A DNA stretch of 64,000 nt from Penelope pileata (GCA_013396635.1 WBMW01003829.1:774212-838211), one strand, 5' to 3'; shown: positions 1 through 14,400, numbered from the stretch's first letter. The notes: generated by a model not told the origin, from the sequence alone. Numbers and translations are program-made.

Positions 1-2338
1 CTGGAGCTGCTTGTTGTTGTGTTTTCTTTCTGTCCTGAGTTGTTTCCCAAGAGAGACTTTGTGACATTCTCTGAACGTTACAGTGCTTTGTGCAGGTTTG
101 GCTTTGAAGCTGCGTGGCAAATTATGCACACGTACGGGTGAGTTGTTGGTGTGCGTGTATAAATCTCTGAAACGTCAACCACTTTGATTTCACGCTCGAT
201 AATTACACGGGTGAGGGCATGACACGGCTGAAAGAAGTCAGCGCAGCAGCTCTGTGCTTCTTGATGCTCTCAGCTCCCGTCCAAGCGGCAGCGATGCGGT
301 GCCAGACGCACTGCTTGGGCACTCCTCCACTTGTTTACCTTCTTCTCTTTTCCGTTTGGTTAAGCAACTCCTTTTAATTTCATAGCTGAAGTCTTAAAAG
401 CCTGCCCTGTTACCTTGTTTGTCATCAACATTGCTGGAGTCTCACATTTATCCTCCCACCTTCTCCCTAGCAATTATTTTGTTCCGAGGCAGTGCCTTTG
501 CAGTCGGCTCACTATGCTAAAGCCAGCAGTGAAATCCTTAGGTATTTTTCTCCCAAGCTAGTCATTTCTTGAAGTCTAAAGCCAAATATCAAGGTCTTTA
601 TAGGGGGTTAGGCATGTCAGCATAGATGTGCGAACACTTTTCCCAGTGTTGAGCATTCCCATTTGATGGTGCCATTATGGTGGTGTCTGGTGCATTGGAA
701 AATCAAGGGCTTAGGGTAGAGTTGCTTGGTTCTGGGCTAATATGGAGATGTCTCACATAGTTTGTGCGATGCTCTGCAGCAGCGGAATGTGGCAGGGAGA
801 GCACTGTGCTGGCAGAGAGCAGCGGGGGTGGCTGTGTGGATCCTGGTGGATTCGTGCCCCACAGATGGAACGCAAGGAGAGCCCCACAGAGATGTTGCTG
901 GTCAAGGGAGGGACAGGGCAGTCTCGAGGTTGACAGGAACATTTTCTGTGCCTCCTAACTGCATGGAAGAGGCTGACCTTGTGAGCTTTTCCATCAGGCC
1001 TGGATATCTGTTAGAAAGCATATGCCAATTATCATGTGTATTTCTAGTATTTATCTTAAGTATCCTGTATTTTCTTGCAAATTCATATTTTCCATTAGAA
1101 AGGAAGCCATCGTTTATCTTCGTAAGCAATTTTATCCTTGTTCGTGCCTATTAGCTTTTTTCCTGTATTAATGTACTGTTCGTCACTGACACTTACTCTT
1201 GCGATCCTCTGTAATCACCTATTCATGGCCCATCAGTCTAGCAATCATTATTTTTTAATATTATTAATATAAAGATGATGGTACACCAATTCATCAACAG
1301 CTGGTTAAAAGTGATTCACTTCCACTGTTCAAACAGCGTTTTCCAAACTCGCTGTGTTTGAGCACAGCATTGGATAGCTGTGGGCAAATTGTGTGCCTGC
1401 ATTTCTCGGCTTCAAACTGCTCAGTCCCAGCGGCCTGCTCCTCAAAAGGACCTCGTGTTGCTATTTACTGATTACAGAGAACTGGCACTGCTCCAGGTGC
1501 TCAGCAGATGTGTGTGGGGCTTGGCCTGTGAGCCCAGGCACGGCCACTCCACATCAGACGTGGCACAGGAGACGTGGCAAGAGATGTGACTCTTCTCTCC
1601 GTTATATGGCGCATACAGCCAGGTGTTTGAGCACTGCCCGGGAGCTGCTGGGCATCTGCACCACTTTTGTATCTTCCTCCTGAAGGCTGCAAGCCTCTGC
1701 GCTGCCATGGCTGCAGCTCTCTCGGTGTTGGGTTACTTTCTCTCTCCTGGATCGCCCATTCTGTGACATCCCCTCTGCCCTGCAGTCACCATTAGCACTG
1801 ATGACTCTCTGGACCAATTTTGGCTGAGTGTGGAGTGGAGGTGGGAATAACAAGGTGACAGCTGAGCTCCTGAGAGAAGAACTATTTATACAAGGGGCTG
1901 TGGCAGATTCCACACGCAGGGCATGCAGCACTTGGCTTTTTTACAGCTGAGTTTGTATTTTCTGTAAATAAAGCTCAGCACAGCCGGCCGGCCAGCTCCG
2001 CTCCGTGCTTTTTGTAGCTGGTTCCAGTGTCAAAGTGATATAGCTGACTTTGGCATGCATTAGCAGGTGGTTGTTTTGTCATCACTCGTGGCCAATATTT
2101 TTCTGTTGACCATTAAGAAACACTAGGATTTCCTCAAAAAGACCATTTTGTAAGGCTTCTCAGCTGCCTAGCTGCAATCTGTGAAAGTTAATAATCCATT
2201 TAATAACTGAAATCCTGTTTTGCTAGGATGTGATTTTCACAGGTCGGTGGTGGTACTAAAGCTTTGTTGTGATCTCAGCTGGTACAGATGAAACACAGCT
2301 TCGGACAGAGTGGGAATAAACAGGCTTGTTGCTCTGCC
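1..2338. other. Unique sequence, nothing recognised
   Basis: No repeat, RNA gene or coding homology is recognised. The longest open frame is 762-1154 (+, 130 codons); it is Cys- and Trp-rich in its first part and has no domain. Confidence 0.6.
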
Positions 2339-2351
2339 TTTTTTTTTTTTT
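2339..2351. repeat. Homopolymer T13
   Basis: Thirteen T between GCC and GATC. No adjoining retroelement is recognisable. Confidence 0.9.
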
Positions 2352-5300
2352 GATCATCTTTATTTAAATAAAACTGGTCATTGTCATCCCATGTTTTCAC
2401 CTCTGTGAATTATTGCTTTGTAGTGTGTCATATAAAACTGCAACCTTTCTGTGACAAATCTGTTTTTTTATTTCAACCTCCATCTGCCATTCTCTCCGTT
2501 CTCTTTGACGGGAGAAGAAAAGAAATTTAGAGAGCAAAATTCATCAGGAAATTCCTTGTCTAGCTCCTGTCCTACCTGCGATGGAGGTCTCTTCCCACGT
2601 CTCCACCAGTGCTTTTGCACAGGTTTCGTGCACCCACCTGCTGGGTTTTGCAGGGTGCTGCTCGAGCCCAGCCCAGCAGGGAGCTCCAGGGCTGAAATGG
2701 GCACCTGGGTCACAGGGATGGAACGTGCAGGTCTTCACTTCATCCTCTGCTTTGCTCAGCTCTACCAACACCCTCATCAAGTGAGCTACGTACAAATGAG
2801 AGCTCTGTCTTGCCAAAACAGGATAGAGCTTTCATTGAATACGGACCTGAGAGATTAATTTAGTGTTCCCGGGAGCTAAGAGCATGAGAGTATCAGCAAA
2901 TAAAATTGTGGTTTGGGATCCAAATTGGATAATGAAGTTGCTCCCATACTGGCTTGTCTTAATTGAACCAAATGGTTTATGTAGTTTGCTTCCCCTGTTA
3001 CGGAATATATAGTATACTTTCTATTCTGCTCTATTTTCTGAGCCTTTGTTTTCCTTTGTTCTTGAGGTGCAGGGCAGGAAAGGCCCTCTTCAGCTGTGAG
3101 CCTGATAGCGAGCTGGTTGTATTCCAGCTCCTGGGCTGGGGGGCAGGAGCCCTTGGCAGGCAGTGGGAAGTCTGGCTTTCAGCACCGCAACCTTCGGGCC
3201 AGGTCGTTCGCCTCATTGGGGTGAGCCCGCTCAGATGCCATCAGCACTCCTCTTCCTGTGCCTTCTACCTGTGCTGAGCACGGAATTGCAGACGTTTCAC
3301 AGAAACACCACTGCTAAGTTAATCAAATCTTTCCTTCGGTTAGTTTTCATCTGTTTTCTTTCTGAGGTATTTTTTCAACCTTTTGAAGAAAATATGGGAG
3401 GAATTTAACTCCCTCCTCCCCTCCCTCCTACAGTGCCCACTTTTGCCTCTGCTCACAAGTTTTGTAGCGCTCCAAAAATAAGCAGTAATAATAATTTCTG
3501 GAGGCTTTTTCTTCTGACTGCAAAACAAGAAGGAAATTCTACCACTAAATGTGTCCAACTTCTGCTCTGTCATCTATAGGCCAGACTAATGCCAGACAAG
3601 AAGGGGCTGGAAACAACCCCTTACCTCTTCAGCCCAGTCCTCTTGCTTGGCCTTTTCACTGCTCTTTGGAGAAGCTTCTTGCATGGGTCACGCACTCGTG
3701 ACCTAATGTGCTGCCCTGCTGAAGGTAGGAGGAGCACTGGGAGGGGATGAGGAGGAGGAAGGTTGTTGTCTTTGTGTGCACCTCAGAAGGATGCTGTGAT
3801 AAACATGAAGTGCTTCCAACAAATTTCCTGACTCTTTTGTTGTTGGCTTATGCACAGTAACTGAGGTACGGCATCGTGTGGCTCTCAGTGCCCCACGTGG
3901 AGCTGGGAGTGGGTAAACACGCCATTCTGCTGGAGCCTGCTCAGCTTGAGCCCCCTCCAGGCCCGCCCCAGCCCCTCACGGCACCCTGGGGATGCAATGG
4001 ATTCCTCCCCTGCAGAACCTGGGGCTTTATTTCAGCACAGGAATTGGAAAGTGGCAACCTAGGGGGAAAAGAAATTCAAATTCAAACTTCCCACACGGCA
4101 ATACAGGGACTTACCACTGAGTCACTGAAGCTGCTTACGAGTATAGCTATAATATTTGCTGAAAAGAACATTCCTACCTGCAAAGCTGGAGTGTTGAAGC
4201 TATGTAAAATTCCATTTGCCTGTTTAATATGCCTGTGTTCAGCCTTCTTTTTCTCACTGAATTTAAGAGACATCTTCAAGAGGGTGTTCAGCCAGGAGGT
4301 GCCACGCACATGTAGACGTTCGTTGTTGGGGTCGGGTTGTATTCTTCAGATGCATGAGAAGGGTGAGCTACTGCGGGGAGTAAAAGGCTCCCTTTAACCA
4401 GAAGATCCCTGGTGCACGTGGTCTTTTGAGAAATAAAAAATACTTGAAAGGGTGTTTTGTTCGCATCCAAGAGGGCACAATATATATTCTACCTCATCCT
4501 AGTATCTCTGAAGGTATTTCATTCCTATGAAAGCTCAGAAATGCCTAATTTCGTTGTCTCAGAAGTTCTTTTCTTAGGGTTTGATTTAGCGTGTTGGTTT
4601 TGTGTTTTGCTTTAAAAGACAGGAAATACAAAACTTGGGCATCACCAGGAATTCAGGATTTTTCAGTAACTCAGTTGTGCTCTGGTATCAAATCTAGGCT
4701 GGCAATGACTGAAAACAGAAGAGTTGTTTGGGGGTTTTAGAATGACCCAGCAGAGCTGGTCACTCTGGCCCCTGGTATGGGGCACTCACAAATCTGAAGC
4801 AACGCTTGAAGCCTTTGCCCTTCCCGTTCCCAAGGATGGGATCCAACGTCACTACTCCAGCAGAGGAATCTAGGAGACAGGGCTTCAGTAAGCAGGCTTC
4901 TCCTTTCAGCCCATAGCTTGTGTATACATGAGTTGGAGTGCAACTGCAAAACTGCTTGGTGCTAGAGCACAGCCACCAAGGTGATGTGGAGGAACATGGC
5001 TTGATTCCAAATAGAAGGAATTAATTCTAGTGCAAACACAAAGCCAAATTTTTTAGAGAGTTTTGGTTCAGATATTTGGGTGCTCAACAGTCATTGTTGA
5101 TTGGACTGATAGTTTAGCTTTTAGGAAAAGCTCATTAATGTGCATATTTATTTTTCAGTTGTTTTTCTATGAATATTAGAATGTGCAGCACAGAAATTCA
5201 GAATTCTCAGTCTTAAGCCCTGGTGAAGAAAATTTTGATGTACTTTTATAGATTCATACTGTTGGTACAAATCAGTGTCACCGTGCAAATAAAACCAAGC

Positions 5301-6699
5301 GAGGAGGAAGACGAAATGTCAGGGAATATTTTGCTTAGAAACATTAAGTACCAGTGTTTCAGGGGTTGTGTGGTTTTGTTTTGGTTTTAACTGTAGTTGC
5401 TATTAGTGTCAACTTTGCTTGCCAGAGAAGACCTTCTGTGTTAGTAGAGAGCTTTATCCTGTTAATTGCCTGATGAAGTTAATTCTAACTTACATTCCTG
5501 ACCTTTATATCTGAGGACAGAGGCATCTAGAATTTGTATGCCACTTAAGACCAGATTCATCGAATCAGGCTTAGACCTAATTGCACTCTGAATTGCAAAA
5601 TACAGTGTCTATGAGATGCTTTCATATTGCAGCCTCTTTATAATAGTGTGTTAATGACATGGTGCATTGAATTGATCTTGGGTAATAGTACTTCAACTCT
5701 ACAGAGTCTTGCTGAGTTTTTAACTGCTGCAAGAAGAACTGAAAGTGAATACATTTAAACTGGGTAGCAATAGTTACATTGCTCTTGTATGCACCTGATA
5801 TTTGTACTTTCTATTTGAAAAATCGTAGATGTGCAGTATTTGTTCCAGACTTTGACCCCAGTATTTCATAGCCTCATCTGTTGAAATAATGCCGGCAGTG
5901 ATAACTCTCCCTGAACAACAATCCCTAACTTTCTTAGTTACTGTCTTCTCTAATAAATGATTTATAAAAATTGAAAAAGAATGTGTTATTAAAGCTAGAC
6001 TTCAGCTAACTGAATTTGTTTTAAAAAACGAACTAGACGCTCATACCCTTGGATGCCGTGATCACAGGAATCTGTCTCAGTTTGACAGGAGAAACAGTGG
6101 GTGAAAACCCTCTTACTTGGGTTGGTTTCTGTCTTACTCCCAAGTGCAGAGCCAGTTCTCTGCAGTTCTGATACTGGGATAGCTGACCTACAGGAGACAC
6201 CTGTGGGGATTTTCCAGTAGGGAAATGACTGGTTTTTGAAGTAATACCTATGGTTTACAGAAGACCTGAGTAGTTTACATGATGTATCCATTAGGATTGT
6301 AATGGTAGTTGACTTCCCAAGTCAAAACAGTTAGAGGTTATGTGGGTCACAAAACAAGTATGAAACCTCGGAGGTGTCAGTTTTATGTTGCTCTTTCAGC
6401 CTCAGCGCTAACATTTTCCTGAGAAGAAAAATGGAGATTATTTTTAGCACTCCATAATTAAATCTCATTAAAATTCTATAGAAAAAAAATTAAAATGTAT
6501 TTCTAGCAGAAAGAATCTCTCCTCACTTTCTATGAAGAAATTTTTTCAAGCAGTGGAGAGGGGTTTGGCATGGTCCATCCTCGTTTGGCTGCATCTTTAA
6601 TTCTGCCAGAGCTGCAGAGCTATTGCAGCAGCTAAATCTGAGGAAAATTGTTGGTATTTTATGTGATTAAAGTTGTAGGTTACGCTGGAAACTCGCATT
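2352..6699. other. Unique sequence, nothing recognised
   Basis: Holds the longest open frame of the window (3876-4397 +, 173 codons), which resembles no family known to me. A pyrimidine run ending in CAG (3409-3433) looks like a splice acceptor, but no exon can be supported after it. Confidence 0.6.
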
Positions 6700-6714
6700 A
6701 AAAAAAAAAAAAAA
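6700..6714. repeat. Homopolymer A15
   Basis: Fifteen A after CTCGCATT. No upstream retroelement or retrocopy is recognisable. Confidence 0.9.
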
Positions 6715-9558
6715 GGTACAATCCTTGAAGGCAGAATCAGAATTACGAAGCCTGTACCACCGTGGAGAAAGTTGATCTGAACAGGAAGGTGCCACCTGTA
6801 ACACCGAAAATATTTTGTAGAAAAGGATCAAGAATCCGCTAGGGCTTGGGAGATTTGCTGACTTGCTGTATTGACACCATAAGACGCATCATGCTGATTG
6901 CCATTTTGCCTCCTTCCTTCATTTTCTTTTGCTACAAGTTTCCGTACTGAGAACAATTACAGATTCAATTAGTGCTTGGACCCTTGCTTTTCCATTATTC
7001 AAAAGAAATAGATGGGCAGAAGAGGACTAGACAATGTAGTCATCTGAGTTACATAATTGCATTAGTTTACTCTACTTTTTTTTATGCAATTTAAATACTA
7101 ACCTTGCATTTCTGGCTCCACCAGAGAACCAAAGTTGCAAACACATGACATTTCACATTCTACCAAAAGACAGAACTACAGCAGAGGAGCAAATACGTTT
7201 GCCTTTGTTTAATAACTCTAATGAAGTTTCATTCGGCGAGGAAAAAACAGTGACAATAGAAAGAATGATAAATATTTTACAGAAGCACAAAAATTAACGT
7301 AGCACTCTTTTAAGGTACAAAATTGCATGCGGTGTTGAGCTGCAAACATTGGAAGGAGGCAGTAATATTTTTAAGCAATAATCCAGAGCAAGGAATCAGA
7401 AATGAAAACTTCAGGTAGCTGATGTGGGGATCTTCGCTCATTTTAAATCACCGTTTGGAAGCTGTGCTACTTTAGATCTTCCAAGAGTTTGGCTGGGCAG
7501 GTTTATTTTGGTAACTGATATTTTTTTACATCTCATCCTTTCCTTTTATACACTCCTATTTTGCGGTCGCTGATTTGTCTGTCCTTTGGACTTAACATGG
7601 ATCTGCTGTTCTGAGTGGTCCTTCAGCACAGTTACCATAAGTAGAGTTGTTGGCCGTTTCAAAAGACAGCAAGAATGGTCTTCTTGGGCGTGCAGAGCAG
7701 GAGCATCATGGTTTAGCTTCCCTGTGATGCTCAACATTGTGTTATATTCTTCGTGTTACGTTCTTCATGCCTTCTTATTAAAAATTGCCTGGTTCACTTG
7801 TCTATTGACTATAGTAAATTATGCTCTTTAAAACAGTTGTGTCTCTTCAGAATGGCTCCTTCAAGCTGTTTCCATAGCTATTATGATACACAATTGAAAC
7901 TACAGCCCTGAAAGAATTAACTGAGTCTCAGTCAGGCAGTTCTGAATTGAAGAGAATGGCTTGCTTGCGGTGGAGAGGAGAAATAATTATCCTCAATTGC
8001 TGAAGCCTAAAACCTAAAGTTCTCCCAAAAGTTTGAAAATGTCTCCTAATTTCCAATGCATAAGAAATAAATTTCTGGACTCTCTCAGCCCAGTGAAGTT
8101 TAATTTTGAAGGTTGTGAAGGTATTGGTTTTGATCAGGGATTTTGGCAAATTGATGCTCATGCCGCATCAGAAATTAGGGCTTCTATGAGTGCTTCAGAA
8201 GTAGGCTTTGCACAGCTGTACATCCAAATAGGAACTGTTCAGTCCCCCAGAGGCAAATTACAAGGGCAAAATATGGTTTCCTGGGTCTGTTAAGGTGTGT
8301 GGGGGGTGGGACACCCAGTCTGTTAATCATCCCTGAAGGACTCTCCTAATTAAAAGCTGTCACAACTTAGTATGTCTTGATTAAGTGCAAGCTTTCCGTT
8401 CTGGGCATATCCCAAAAACATATTTTCTTTTATTCCCCGTTGTTTATACCTGTATATGGGATGCAGATTTTGAAAAAGCATGCCATGCAATTTGTTGTTT
8501 GAGATTTGATTTGGAAGTAATTGTATGAACAAAATAAGCTCATGCCTTGTAGAACTTCTCTTGGTTTTGTGGAAGCAGCCCCTAGAGGATTGCAGAGGTT
8601 ACACGAACCACCTGGTAGTGGTGATATTTTGACTTCTTCAAAATTTACAATCTGAATTCTAAACTCACCTTTTAATTAGTACTGATACAGCTCAATAAAT
8701 TTGTGCTTTAGGCTTTCTTCTTCCACTCAGAGCTATTTATTTTCAATCCTAAAATTAATGCAAGTACATGGAGGAGCTGGAGAAGGTGATGACTTTTCTG
8801 ACACCTCGAGACAGTGATACCAGAAGATAAATGAAAGAGTTACTTATACCTTATATATAAGTTCTTTTTATGTATGCTTCTTTGCTAAACATTCCATCAA
8901 TGTCCCAGATGCTTTTTGTTACTGGAAATATTGCATGCCTCTGAGCAGGATAGGTTTTCATTCATTCTTTCTTTTTTTGAGCTTCAGCAGTGGGCAGATG
9001 GCACAGGTTATGTAGCTGTAATGGGTGTGAGCTGTAAGGATGGGCAAGTAAGTTATGTGGAAATTTTATTCCCTTTTTACAGAAATGTTGAAAATTAGAA
9101 ATGTGTGGAAAACAGAATGATCGCATGTTTGTAGGAAAGCAGACATAAGAGGCCTTCAGCATCCCCTTTCTGTTTGTTTGCCAGACAGACGAGCAGCTGT
9201 GTTATCAATAGAGCAATGTTGAGTTATTCTGGATAAAAGTCTGGCCCCCATGAGCTTGAACTTCAGATGAACTGGTGAATAGTTTCAATGTCGACAAAAA
9301 TCTGATGTATGGAGCTTTCAGTAAATACTGTCAGTCTAAAAATAAATCTGAAGAATTGCTCAGAAGATAATGTTGTAAATATACACATGCCAACAATATT
9401 TAAATTGTCTTTGTGCAGAAACTGAACTCCAGATTACACAGTTCTGTTCAGCTTTACCAGAATTTGTGAAAATATTTGTAGTTATTACAGGGCTGCTAAA
9501 CAACAATTAAAAACTAATTGATTGAAATGGTTCAGAGGTTCAGTTTTGCATGTAATCA
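6715..9558. other. Unique sequence, nothing recognised
   Basis: AT-rich single-copy-looking sequence. Only short open frames are present, and no repeat family is seen. Confidence 0.6.
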
Positions 9559-9581
9559 CGAAATGAATGACATTCTGGTGG

Positions 9582-9704
9582 CGGACCGGTTGGAGAGCTT
9601 GGAGCGATCTTACACGGCTAGAAAAACTTGCGGCGGATATTTAGGTAATTAAGAGAGAATCTTTGCCCTTCCGCTGCGGAATGAAATTAAGCCTGTTTTG
9701 TACG
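9582..9704. other. CpG-dense patch in CpG-poor surroundings
   Basis: Nine CpG in about 120 bases (first in GGCGGACCGG, last in TACGGAG), with ordinary base composition. The flanking kilobases are CpG-poor. The patch contains TTCCGCTGCGGAA (9669-9681), a near-perfect palindrome with opposed GGAA cores of the kind bound by ETS proteins. It is too short for a promoter CpG island. A conserved or unmethylated regulatory element is one reading. No transcript or gene start is evident. Confidence 0.45.
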
Positions 9705-9710
9705 GAGTTG

Positions 9711-11259
9711 GGAGATCATTGGAAAGAAGAAATAACCCCTGGGACCTAGGAAGTAGCATTTGGGCATTATTAAAATGTGTGGATTGCACTGTGGATGAGC
9801 AACAAAGTTGAGCTGGATTTTTATCATTCTCATTTTTTATTCTTCTGGAGAGAAGGCTGCTGCTCGGGGTCGTGTATGCAATGAGTTCCTTAGGAATTGT
9901 AGTGGTGCTGCAGGGTGTGGGGTCAGACTGCCCTGCTCCAGGCTCCTCTGCCTCTGCCGCGTCACGGGGCTCTGTGCAGCCTCAGAGCTGGAGCTCCTCT
10001 TCAGGCTGCCAGCCCAGGGGAGGTGTGCCTCACTGTGCTGTAAGCATTCCTGAGCCTTGGGCACTTGGCATGGCATCCACTTTTTCCTGAAAACTGCAAA
10101 GTAGCACTGAAAGCATGTGATGGAAGGACAGAGCTTTCAGCGTCAGCCTCGCACCAGCACGGGGCTGTGGGCAGTGTTGCTGCAGGTGTTTTATTTGGAT
10201 GAACTGCAGAAATAATTTTTTTTTTTCAATCTATGTTTATCTCTTCTTCCAAGAAATTAACAGAATCACTCTTATAAACTCACAGCATAACATTTGAAAG
10301 TCATCCATGAGAACTGTTTCTTCCCTGATCTCAGTTTCGTTTTGTTGATTTTTGTAAGGATGGCAGTAAAAGTGACAATAAAAGAAGCAACGTGCTTTGC
10401 AGCTGTTTCATACACACATTGAGACACCTTTAAGTGTCACTGTATGGACCTGAAACTGAAGCATCTTTAAGAATGTTTTAAAGAGCTGTGCTAATAGAAA
10501 CAGCATAGAAATGGTTTGGGATATTGCATCCTGCCTGCTTAAAATTCTACCCGCGGTTTCAATTCGACTGTGTTATTTTCTTCCTATCTAAACTGCATCA
10601 TTGCGCGTTATTCCTGTGTGTGCAGCATTATCAATGCTACTTTCTGCAGTGCTACATTTCCTTGGTCTGTGATACTCTTAACCATTTTTCAGAGGGGAAA
10701 TAGCCTCCTTTGGAAGCATCCCAGTCCTAGGTTGGTATTCAGCACATGCTGCTGTTGGGTCAACCCGTGCAGACGTTTGACGTCTGCCTTTAATACTAGC
10801 TTATTCACACCTACATCAATAAGAAAACAAAACTTTCAGAGAATACGTCTTTCAATTTGCTGTTTACATTTTGGGATAAGAGAAATACAGCCTAGAGCTT
10901 TTATGTTTAAACCACAGATTTTTATAACCTAAATCAAATAGGGGTTGGTTTGTTTGTTTTCTGGATTGAGTCATAGAAAACTCTTCCCTGCTTTGAAGTT
11001 GCTACAATCATACAAAGAAATATTGATGTATTTTTAATAGTTTGATAGCCCAGCTCTAGATTGTGTCATATTAATTTTTTTGTTAAATCCTATAAAGGCC
11101 TTTAAAGTCCTTGAAATTATATCTGCACTGATTTTTCCCCCTACTTCTCCTGTATTTCCGGAATTTGTGTGATAGGCAGACACACTAGAAATTGTTTCTA
11201 TTTAAGTGTGCTCAGCTCACCATGGTCTCAGGAGCCTTATGAATGCAGAGCTGTCATTT
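9711..11259. other. Unique sequence with a short CpG-containing palindrome
   Basis: An 8-bp perfect stem with a 3-base loop lies at 10769-10787 (GCAGACGT, TTG, ACGTCTGC). Otherwise nothing is recognised. Confidence 0.6.
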
Positions 11260-11434
11260 GAATCACAGAATGGTTTGGGTTGGAAGGGAGCTCAAAGCCC
11301 ACCCCAACCCCCTGCCATGGGCTGGGTGCCCCCCACCAGCTCAGGCTGCCCAGGGCCCATCCATGACCTTGGGCATCTCCAGGGATGGGGCACCCACAGC
11401 TCTCTGGGCAGCTGTGCCAGGGCCTCACCACCCC
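11260..11434 (-). mobile_element. CR1 LINE 3' fragment, antisense
   Basis: Reads GAATCACAGAATGGTTTGGG, TTGGAAGGGAGCTCAAAGCC, then a C-rich block (CCCTGCCATGGGCTGGGTG), CATCTCCAGGGATGGGGCAC and CTCTCTGGGCAGCTGTG, ending at CCTCACCACCCC. This is the complement of the CR1 3' untranslated region and the end of ORF2. The copy is 5'-truncated and has a very short tail (one unit). Confidence 0.93.
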
Positions 11435-14400
11435 AATTTGAAGCCCATTATATTCAATTGGCATGAGATGAGTAGAAGGATTTCACTGACCTTCATCTTA
11501 GAAATCCTGATTTCTCATTAATTTCTCTGATTTCCTTTTAAGATCTTGGTTTTAAAAGCCCTTTTTGGGGAGTAGCGGTTTGGTACTCAGGAATCAAGAA
11601 CACAGTGGAATTTGTGGGTTAGCTTTTGATATTTACAGGCCACAAAGACAAACCAAACTATTTACTGTGTGCCAACTGAAAAGATTAAAAATAAATAAAT
11701 AAATAAATACAAGAATGATCTTCATATTAGAGTATACTTTTTAACGAGCAACAACAAAAAGCAAACTAAAAAATGGTTTTGTGTGCTGAATCTCTAATGA
11801 GAACGTATTTACAGTGCAGGTAATATTAATGAAATGTAATGTTCCAGCCCTGAGGCTTTTTTTTTAAGAAACATTTCAGATCATTTTGCTTTCTATTGTT
11901 TCTAGCAGTGGAAATAATACCCTGGTAATATCCTGACACGGTGTTTGTCTGGAAGCCCAGAGATGTCTCAGGACTCAGTCTAAGTTAGAACGATGTTGCT
12001 GAGAGCTCAGGGCTTCCCACAGTTCCCACTATAAAAACACAATGGGCGAGCTATGTCAATTTGAATAGAAGAGTGAAGGTAGTAGGAAAATAAATTGATT
12101 TTTGCCAGATGAAGCAGGATTTACAACTAGCACAAAAATGTGTTTTGTTTCCAAGCTGCTTGAAAGCTGTTGGGAATCAGGGCGTGTGAAAGTCCTCAGG
12201 ACAGGATTTGCCCTCAGGTGCATTTAGGGGATCATGTTGGAGAGGGAACGTGGTTCTAAGAGACTCACATACCCTTAATTAAAGTGTCAGCTGCTGACAC
12301 TGCCGTGCAGTTGTTCCCTTCCTGCTGCCATCCCCATCCAATTAGGCAATGAAGGGAGGCTGTGCATTGTTGCCCCCTCTCTGCTGGCCATGTTGGATCA
12401 ATGATCGGGCAGCTCCGTGGGCCGGGGAGCTGAGCATCCCTGCAACACCTTTCAGCACTGCTGCTTGTAGCAGACAGGTCTTTCCCTGGCTTTTTGAGAC
12501 GAAATGCCAAATTCTCACAGTGCTATATGAGTGTTCAGATCTAGCTGCTTCCTCTTTTCCACTTGTGAGACAGTTGAATAAAGATCTGAGTTTGTTGTCT
12601 GTTAGCAAAAACTATTTTTTTGCTTGAATTTCTATTGCTGTGGTTGTGTGAACAGGCCGTGAGTATCTGGCTAGGCAAAGGAAGATAAGCAGAAGTTGCA
12701 GGCATGAGGCTGGGCCAAGTACAAGAGGGATGGCAGCACTGTTCTGCTGGTGGCTGGGCAGACTGTTGTCATGCTGGCCACATCTGCTGGCCTGACAATT
12801 AAAAAGGAAACAGAGACTCTGAGATTGCTCTGAGTTTATTCTGTTGCAGTCTTCCCCAAGCTCTTCTAGGACACAAAACTACCCACCAGTTCCCTGACCG
12901 AACATTTCCCTCAGTTACCATCCAGCCCACAGCAACATGGACATCCCCTCTTAAGCATCCCCTCCTCTTTTATTTTTTTCTCTATTTCCTCTCTCATCTA
13001 GAAGCAAAAACAAGGAAGGATGGAAAAGAAGGAAAAAAACGGAACACACCAATTTTCAAGGATCTATTTGGAAAGAAAAACAGAAGCCACAAAAACTCCC
13101 CAGATATGCTAATCAGAAAAAAGGCTTCCAGTCCTCACAAATACCATTTTTCACAGAAGCAGCTAGTATTCCTCAGCGTGTGAATGTTCTCTGCTCTCAA
13201 TGTGGTACACAGAGAAACCAGGAAGTGCCGGCAGAGAGGAATTAGAAAGAAATAAGAAAGATAAAAGCGATTGCAGGAATAGACAAGACCACAGTTGTGG
13301 ACTTGGGCAGTAGTTTGGCAATCTTGGGGCAAACCCACTTATTGTCGGATTGAAATGACATGGGGCAGTGGAGAGGACTTTTCTGAGAGCACTTCGAGTG
13401 AAGGCAGGAAGAGGGAACTGGAAAGCTTACAGGGGTCCATGGCATCCAGACAAAAGCTTGTAACTGTTTCTGCCATTTGCTCTGATGGAATTTTGGAAAG
13501 AAACTTCCCACGTCTGAGCTAGCACCTGAAGCCAGCTCTGTGATACGGTGGCATTATTTCAGAGCTTACCATGTATGCAAACAGTGCCTATAAAGCCCAA
13601 TTTTTCATAGTAAACTTGATATTCTTATGTCTTCATCCATTTTGTGTCCGACTCCTGCACAATTAAAATTGTCAAGGATGTTCCCATTGCCGCTGTATTT
13701 ACACATGAATGTAAAATTGTCTGAATTAATTTCAGTCTGAAAAACTGTGCCCGTGGTTCTGTATCATACGCTTCTGGAGCAAGCTCTGAAATGCCTTTTT
13801 AAACACTCCAGTAGAATGTAACAGACCTGTCTTGCAGTTGGTGGGGTATATCCTGCAGGGCCTGGAGGACCCTCAGTTGGCACATGTTTAAGTGCAGTTT
13901 GTGTTATCATCTGTTAACATCTTTAATGCCATCCAGTGACCTTCAGGTTTCTGCAGCTTGGCATGTATGGTCCCATTCAATCCATAAGAAGCACATGCAG
14001 TACTTTTCTGTTCCCACAGCCACAGATTCACAGGCGGGGTTCTCTCTGCAGCCTTTGAGGCTGCTTGCACCCCAGGTTTTAATGTCTTTTGGGAGACAAA
14101 GAACCATTGTGCTCCTCTCCCTGGAGAACTCAGCCGTGAGTCATGGACTAAAGGAGCTTTTCTTTGATGCCCATAAACCCCATGGCATGGTGAAGGAGCC
14201 ACCATTCTCTCACCACCTCTGCAGCTGTTCCGGTACCTCCCTTGCTGAAGGAAAAGCCCAGGGAGCTGCATGCAGCCCCTGCAGGTGTGAGGGACCGGAG
14301 GAGCGAGAGGTGTTAAAACGTGTGTTTATGGAACTAGTCCTTGGGGGAGGCACTGCAACCCTCCTGCAGGCATCCCGTGGGTGAAGAAGGGAGAAACCAG

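Noticed and set aside
3409..3433. Strong splice-acceptor-like pyrimidine run ending in CAG
   Set aside because: No coding or conserved exon can be shown downstream. Such runs occur often by chance.
3876..4397. Longest open frame (173 codons, plus)
   Set aside because: No domain or homology is recognised. The first part is Pro-rich from GC-rich DNA and the second part Lys/Phe-rich from AT-rich DNA. One frame of this size is expected by chance in 64 kb.
13884..14384. Open frame of 166 codons (plus) with a 127-codon frame opposite (13888-14271 minus)
   Set aside because: Open in both directions because of GC-rich composition. No homology recognised.
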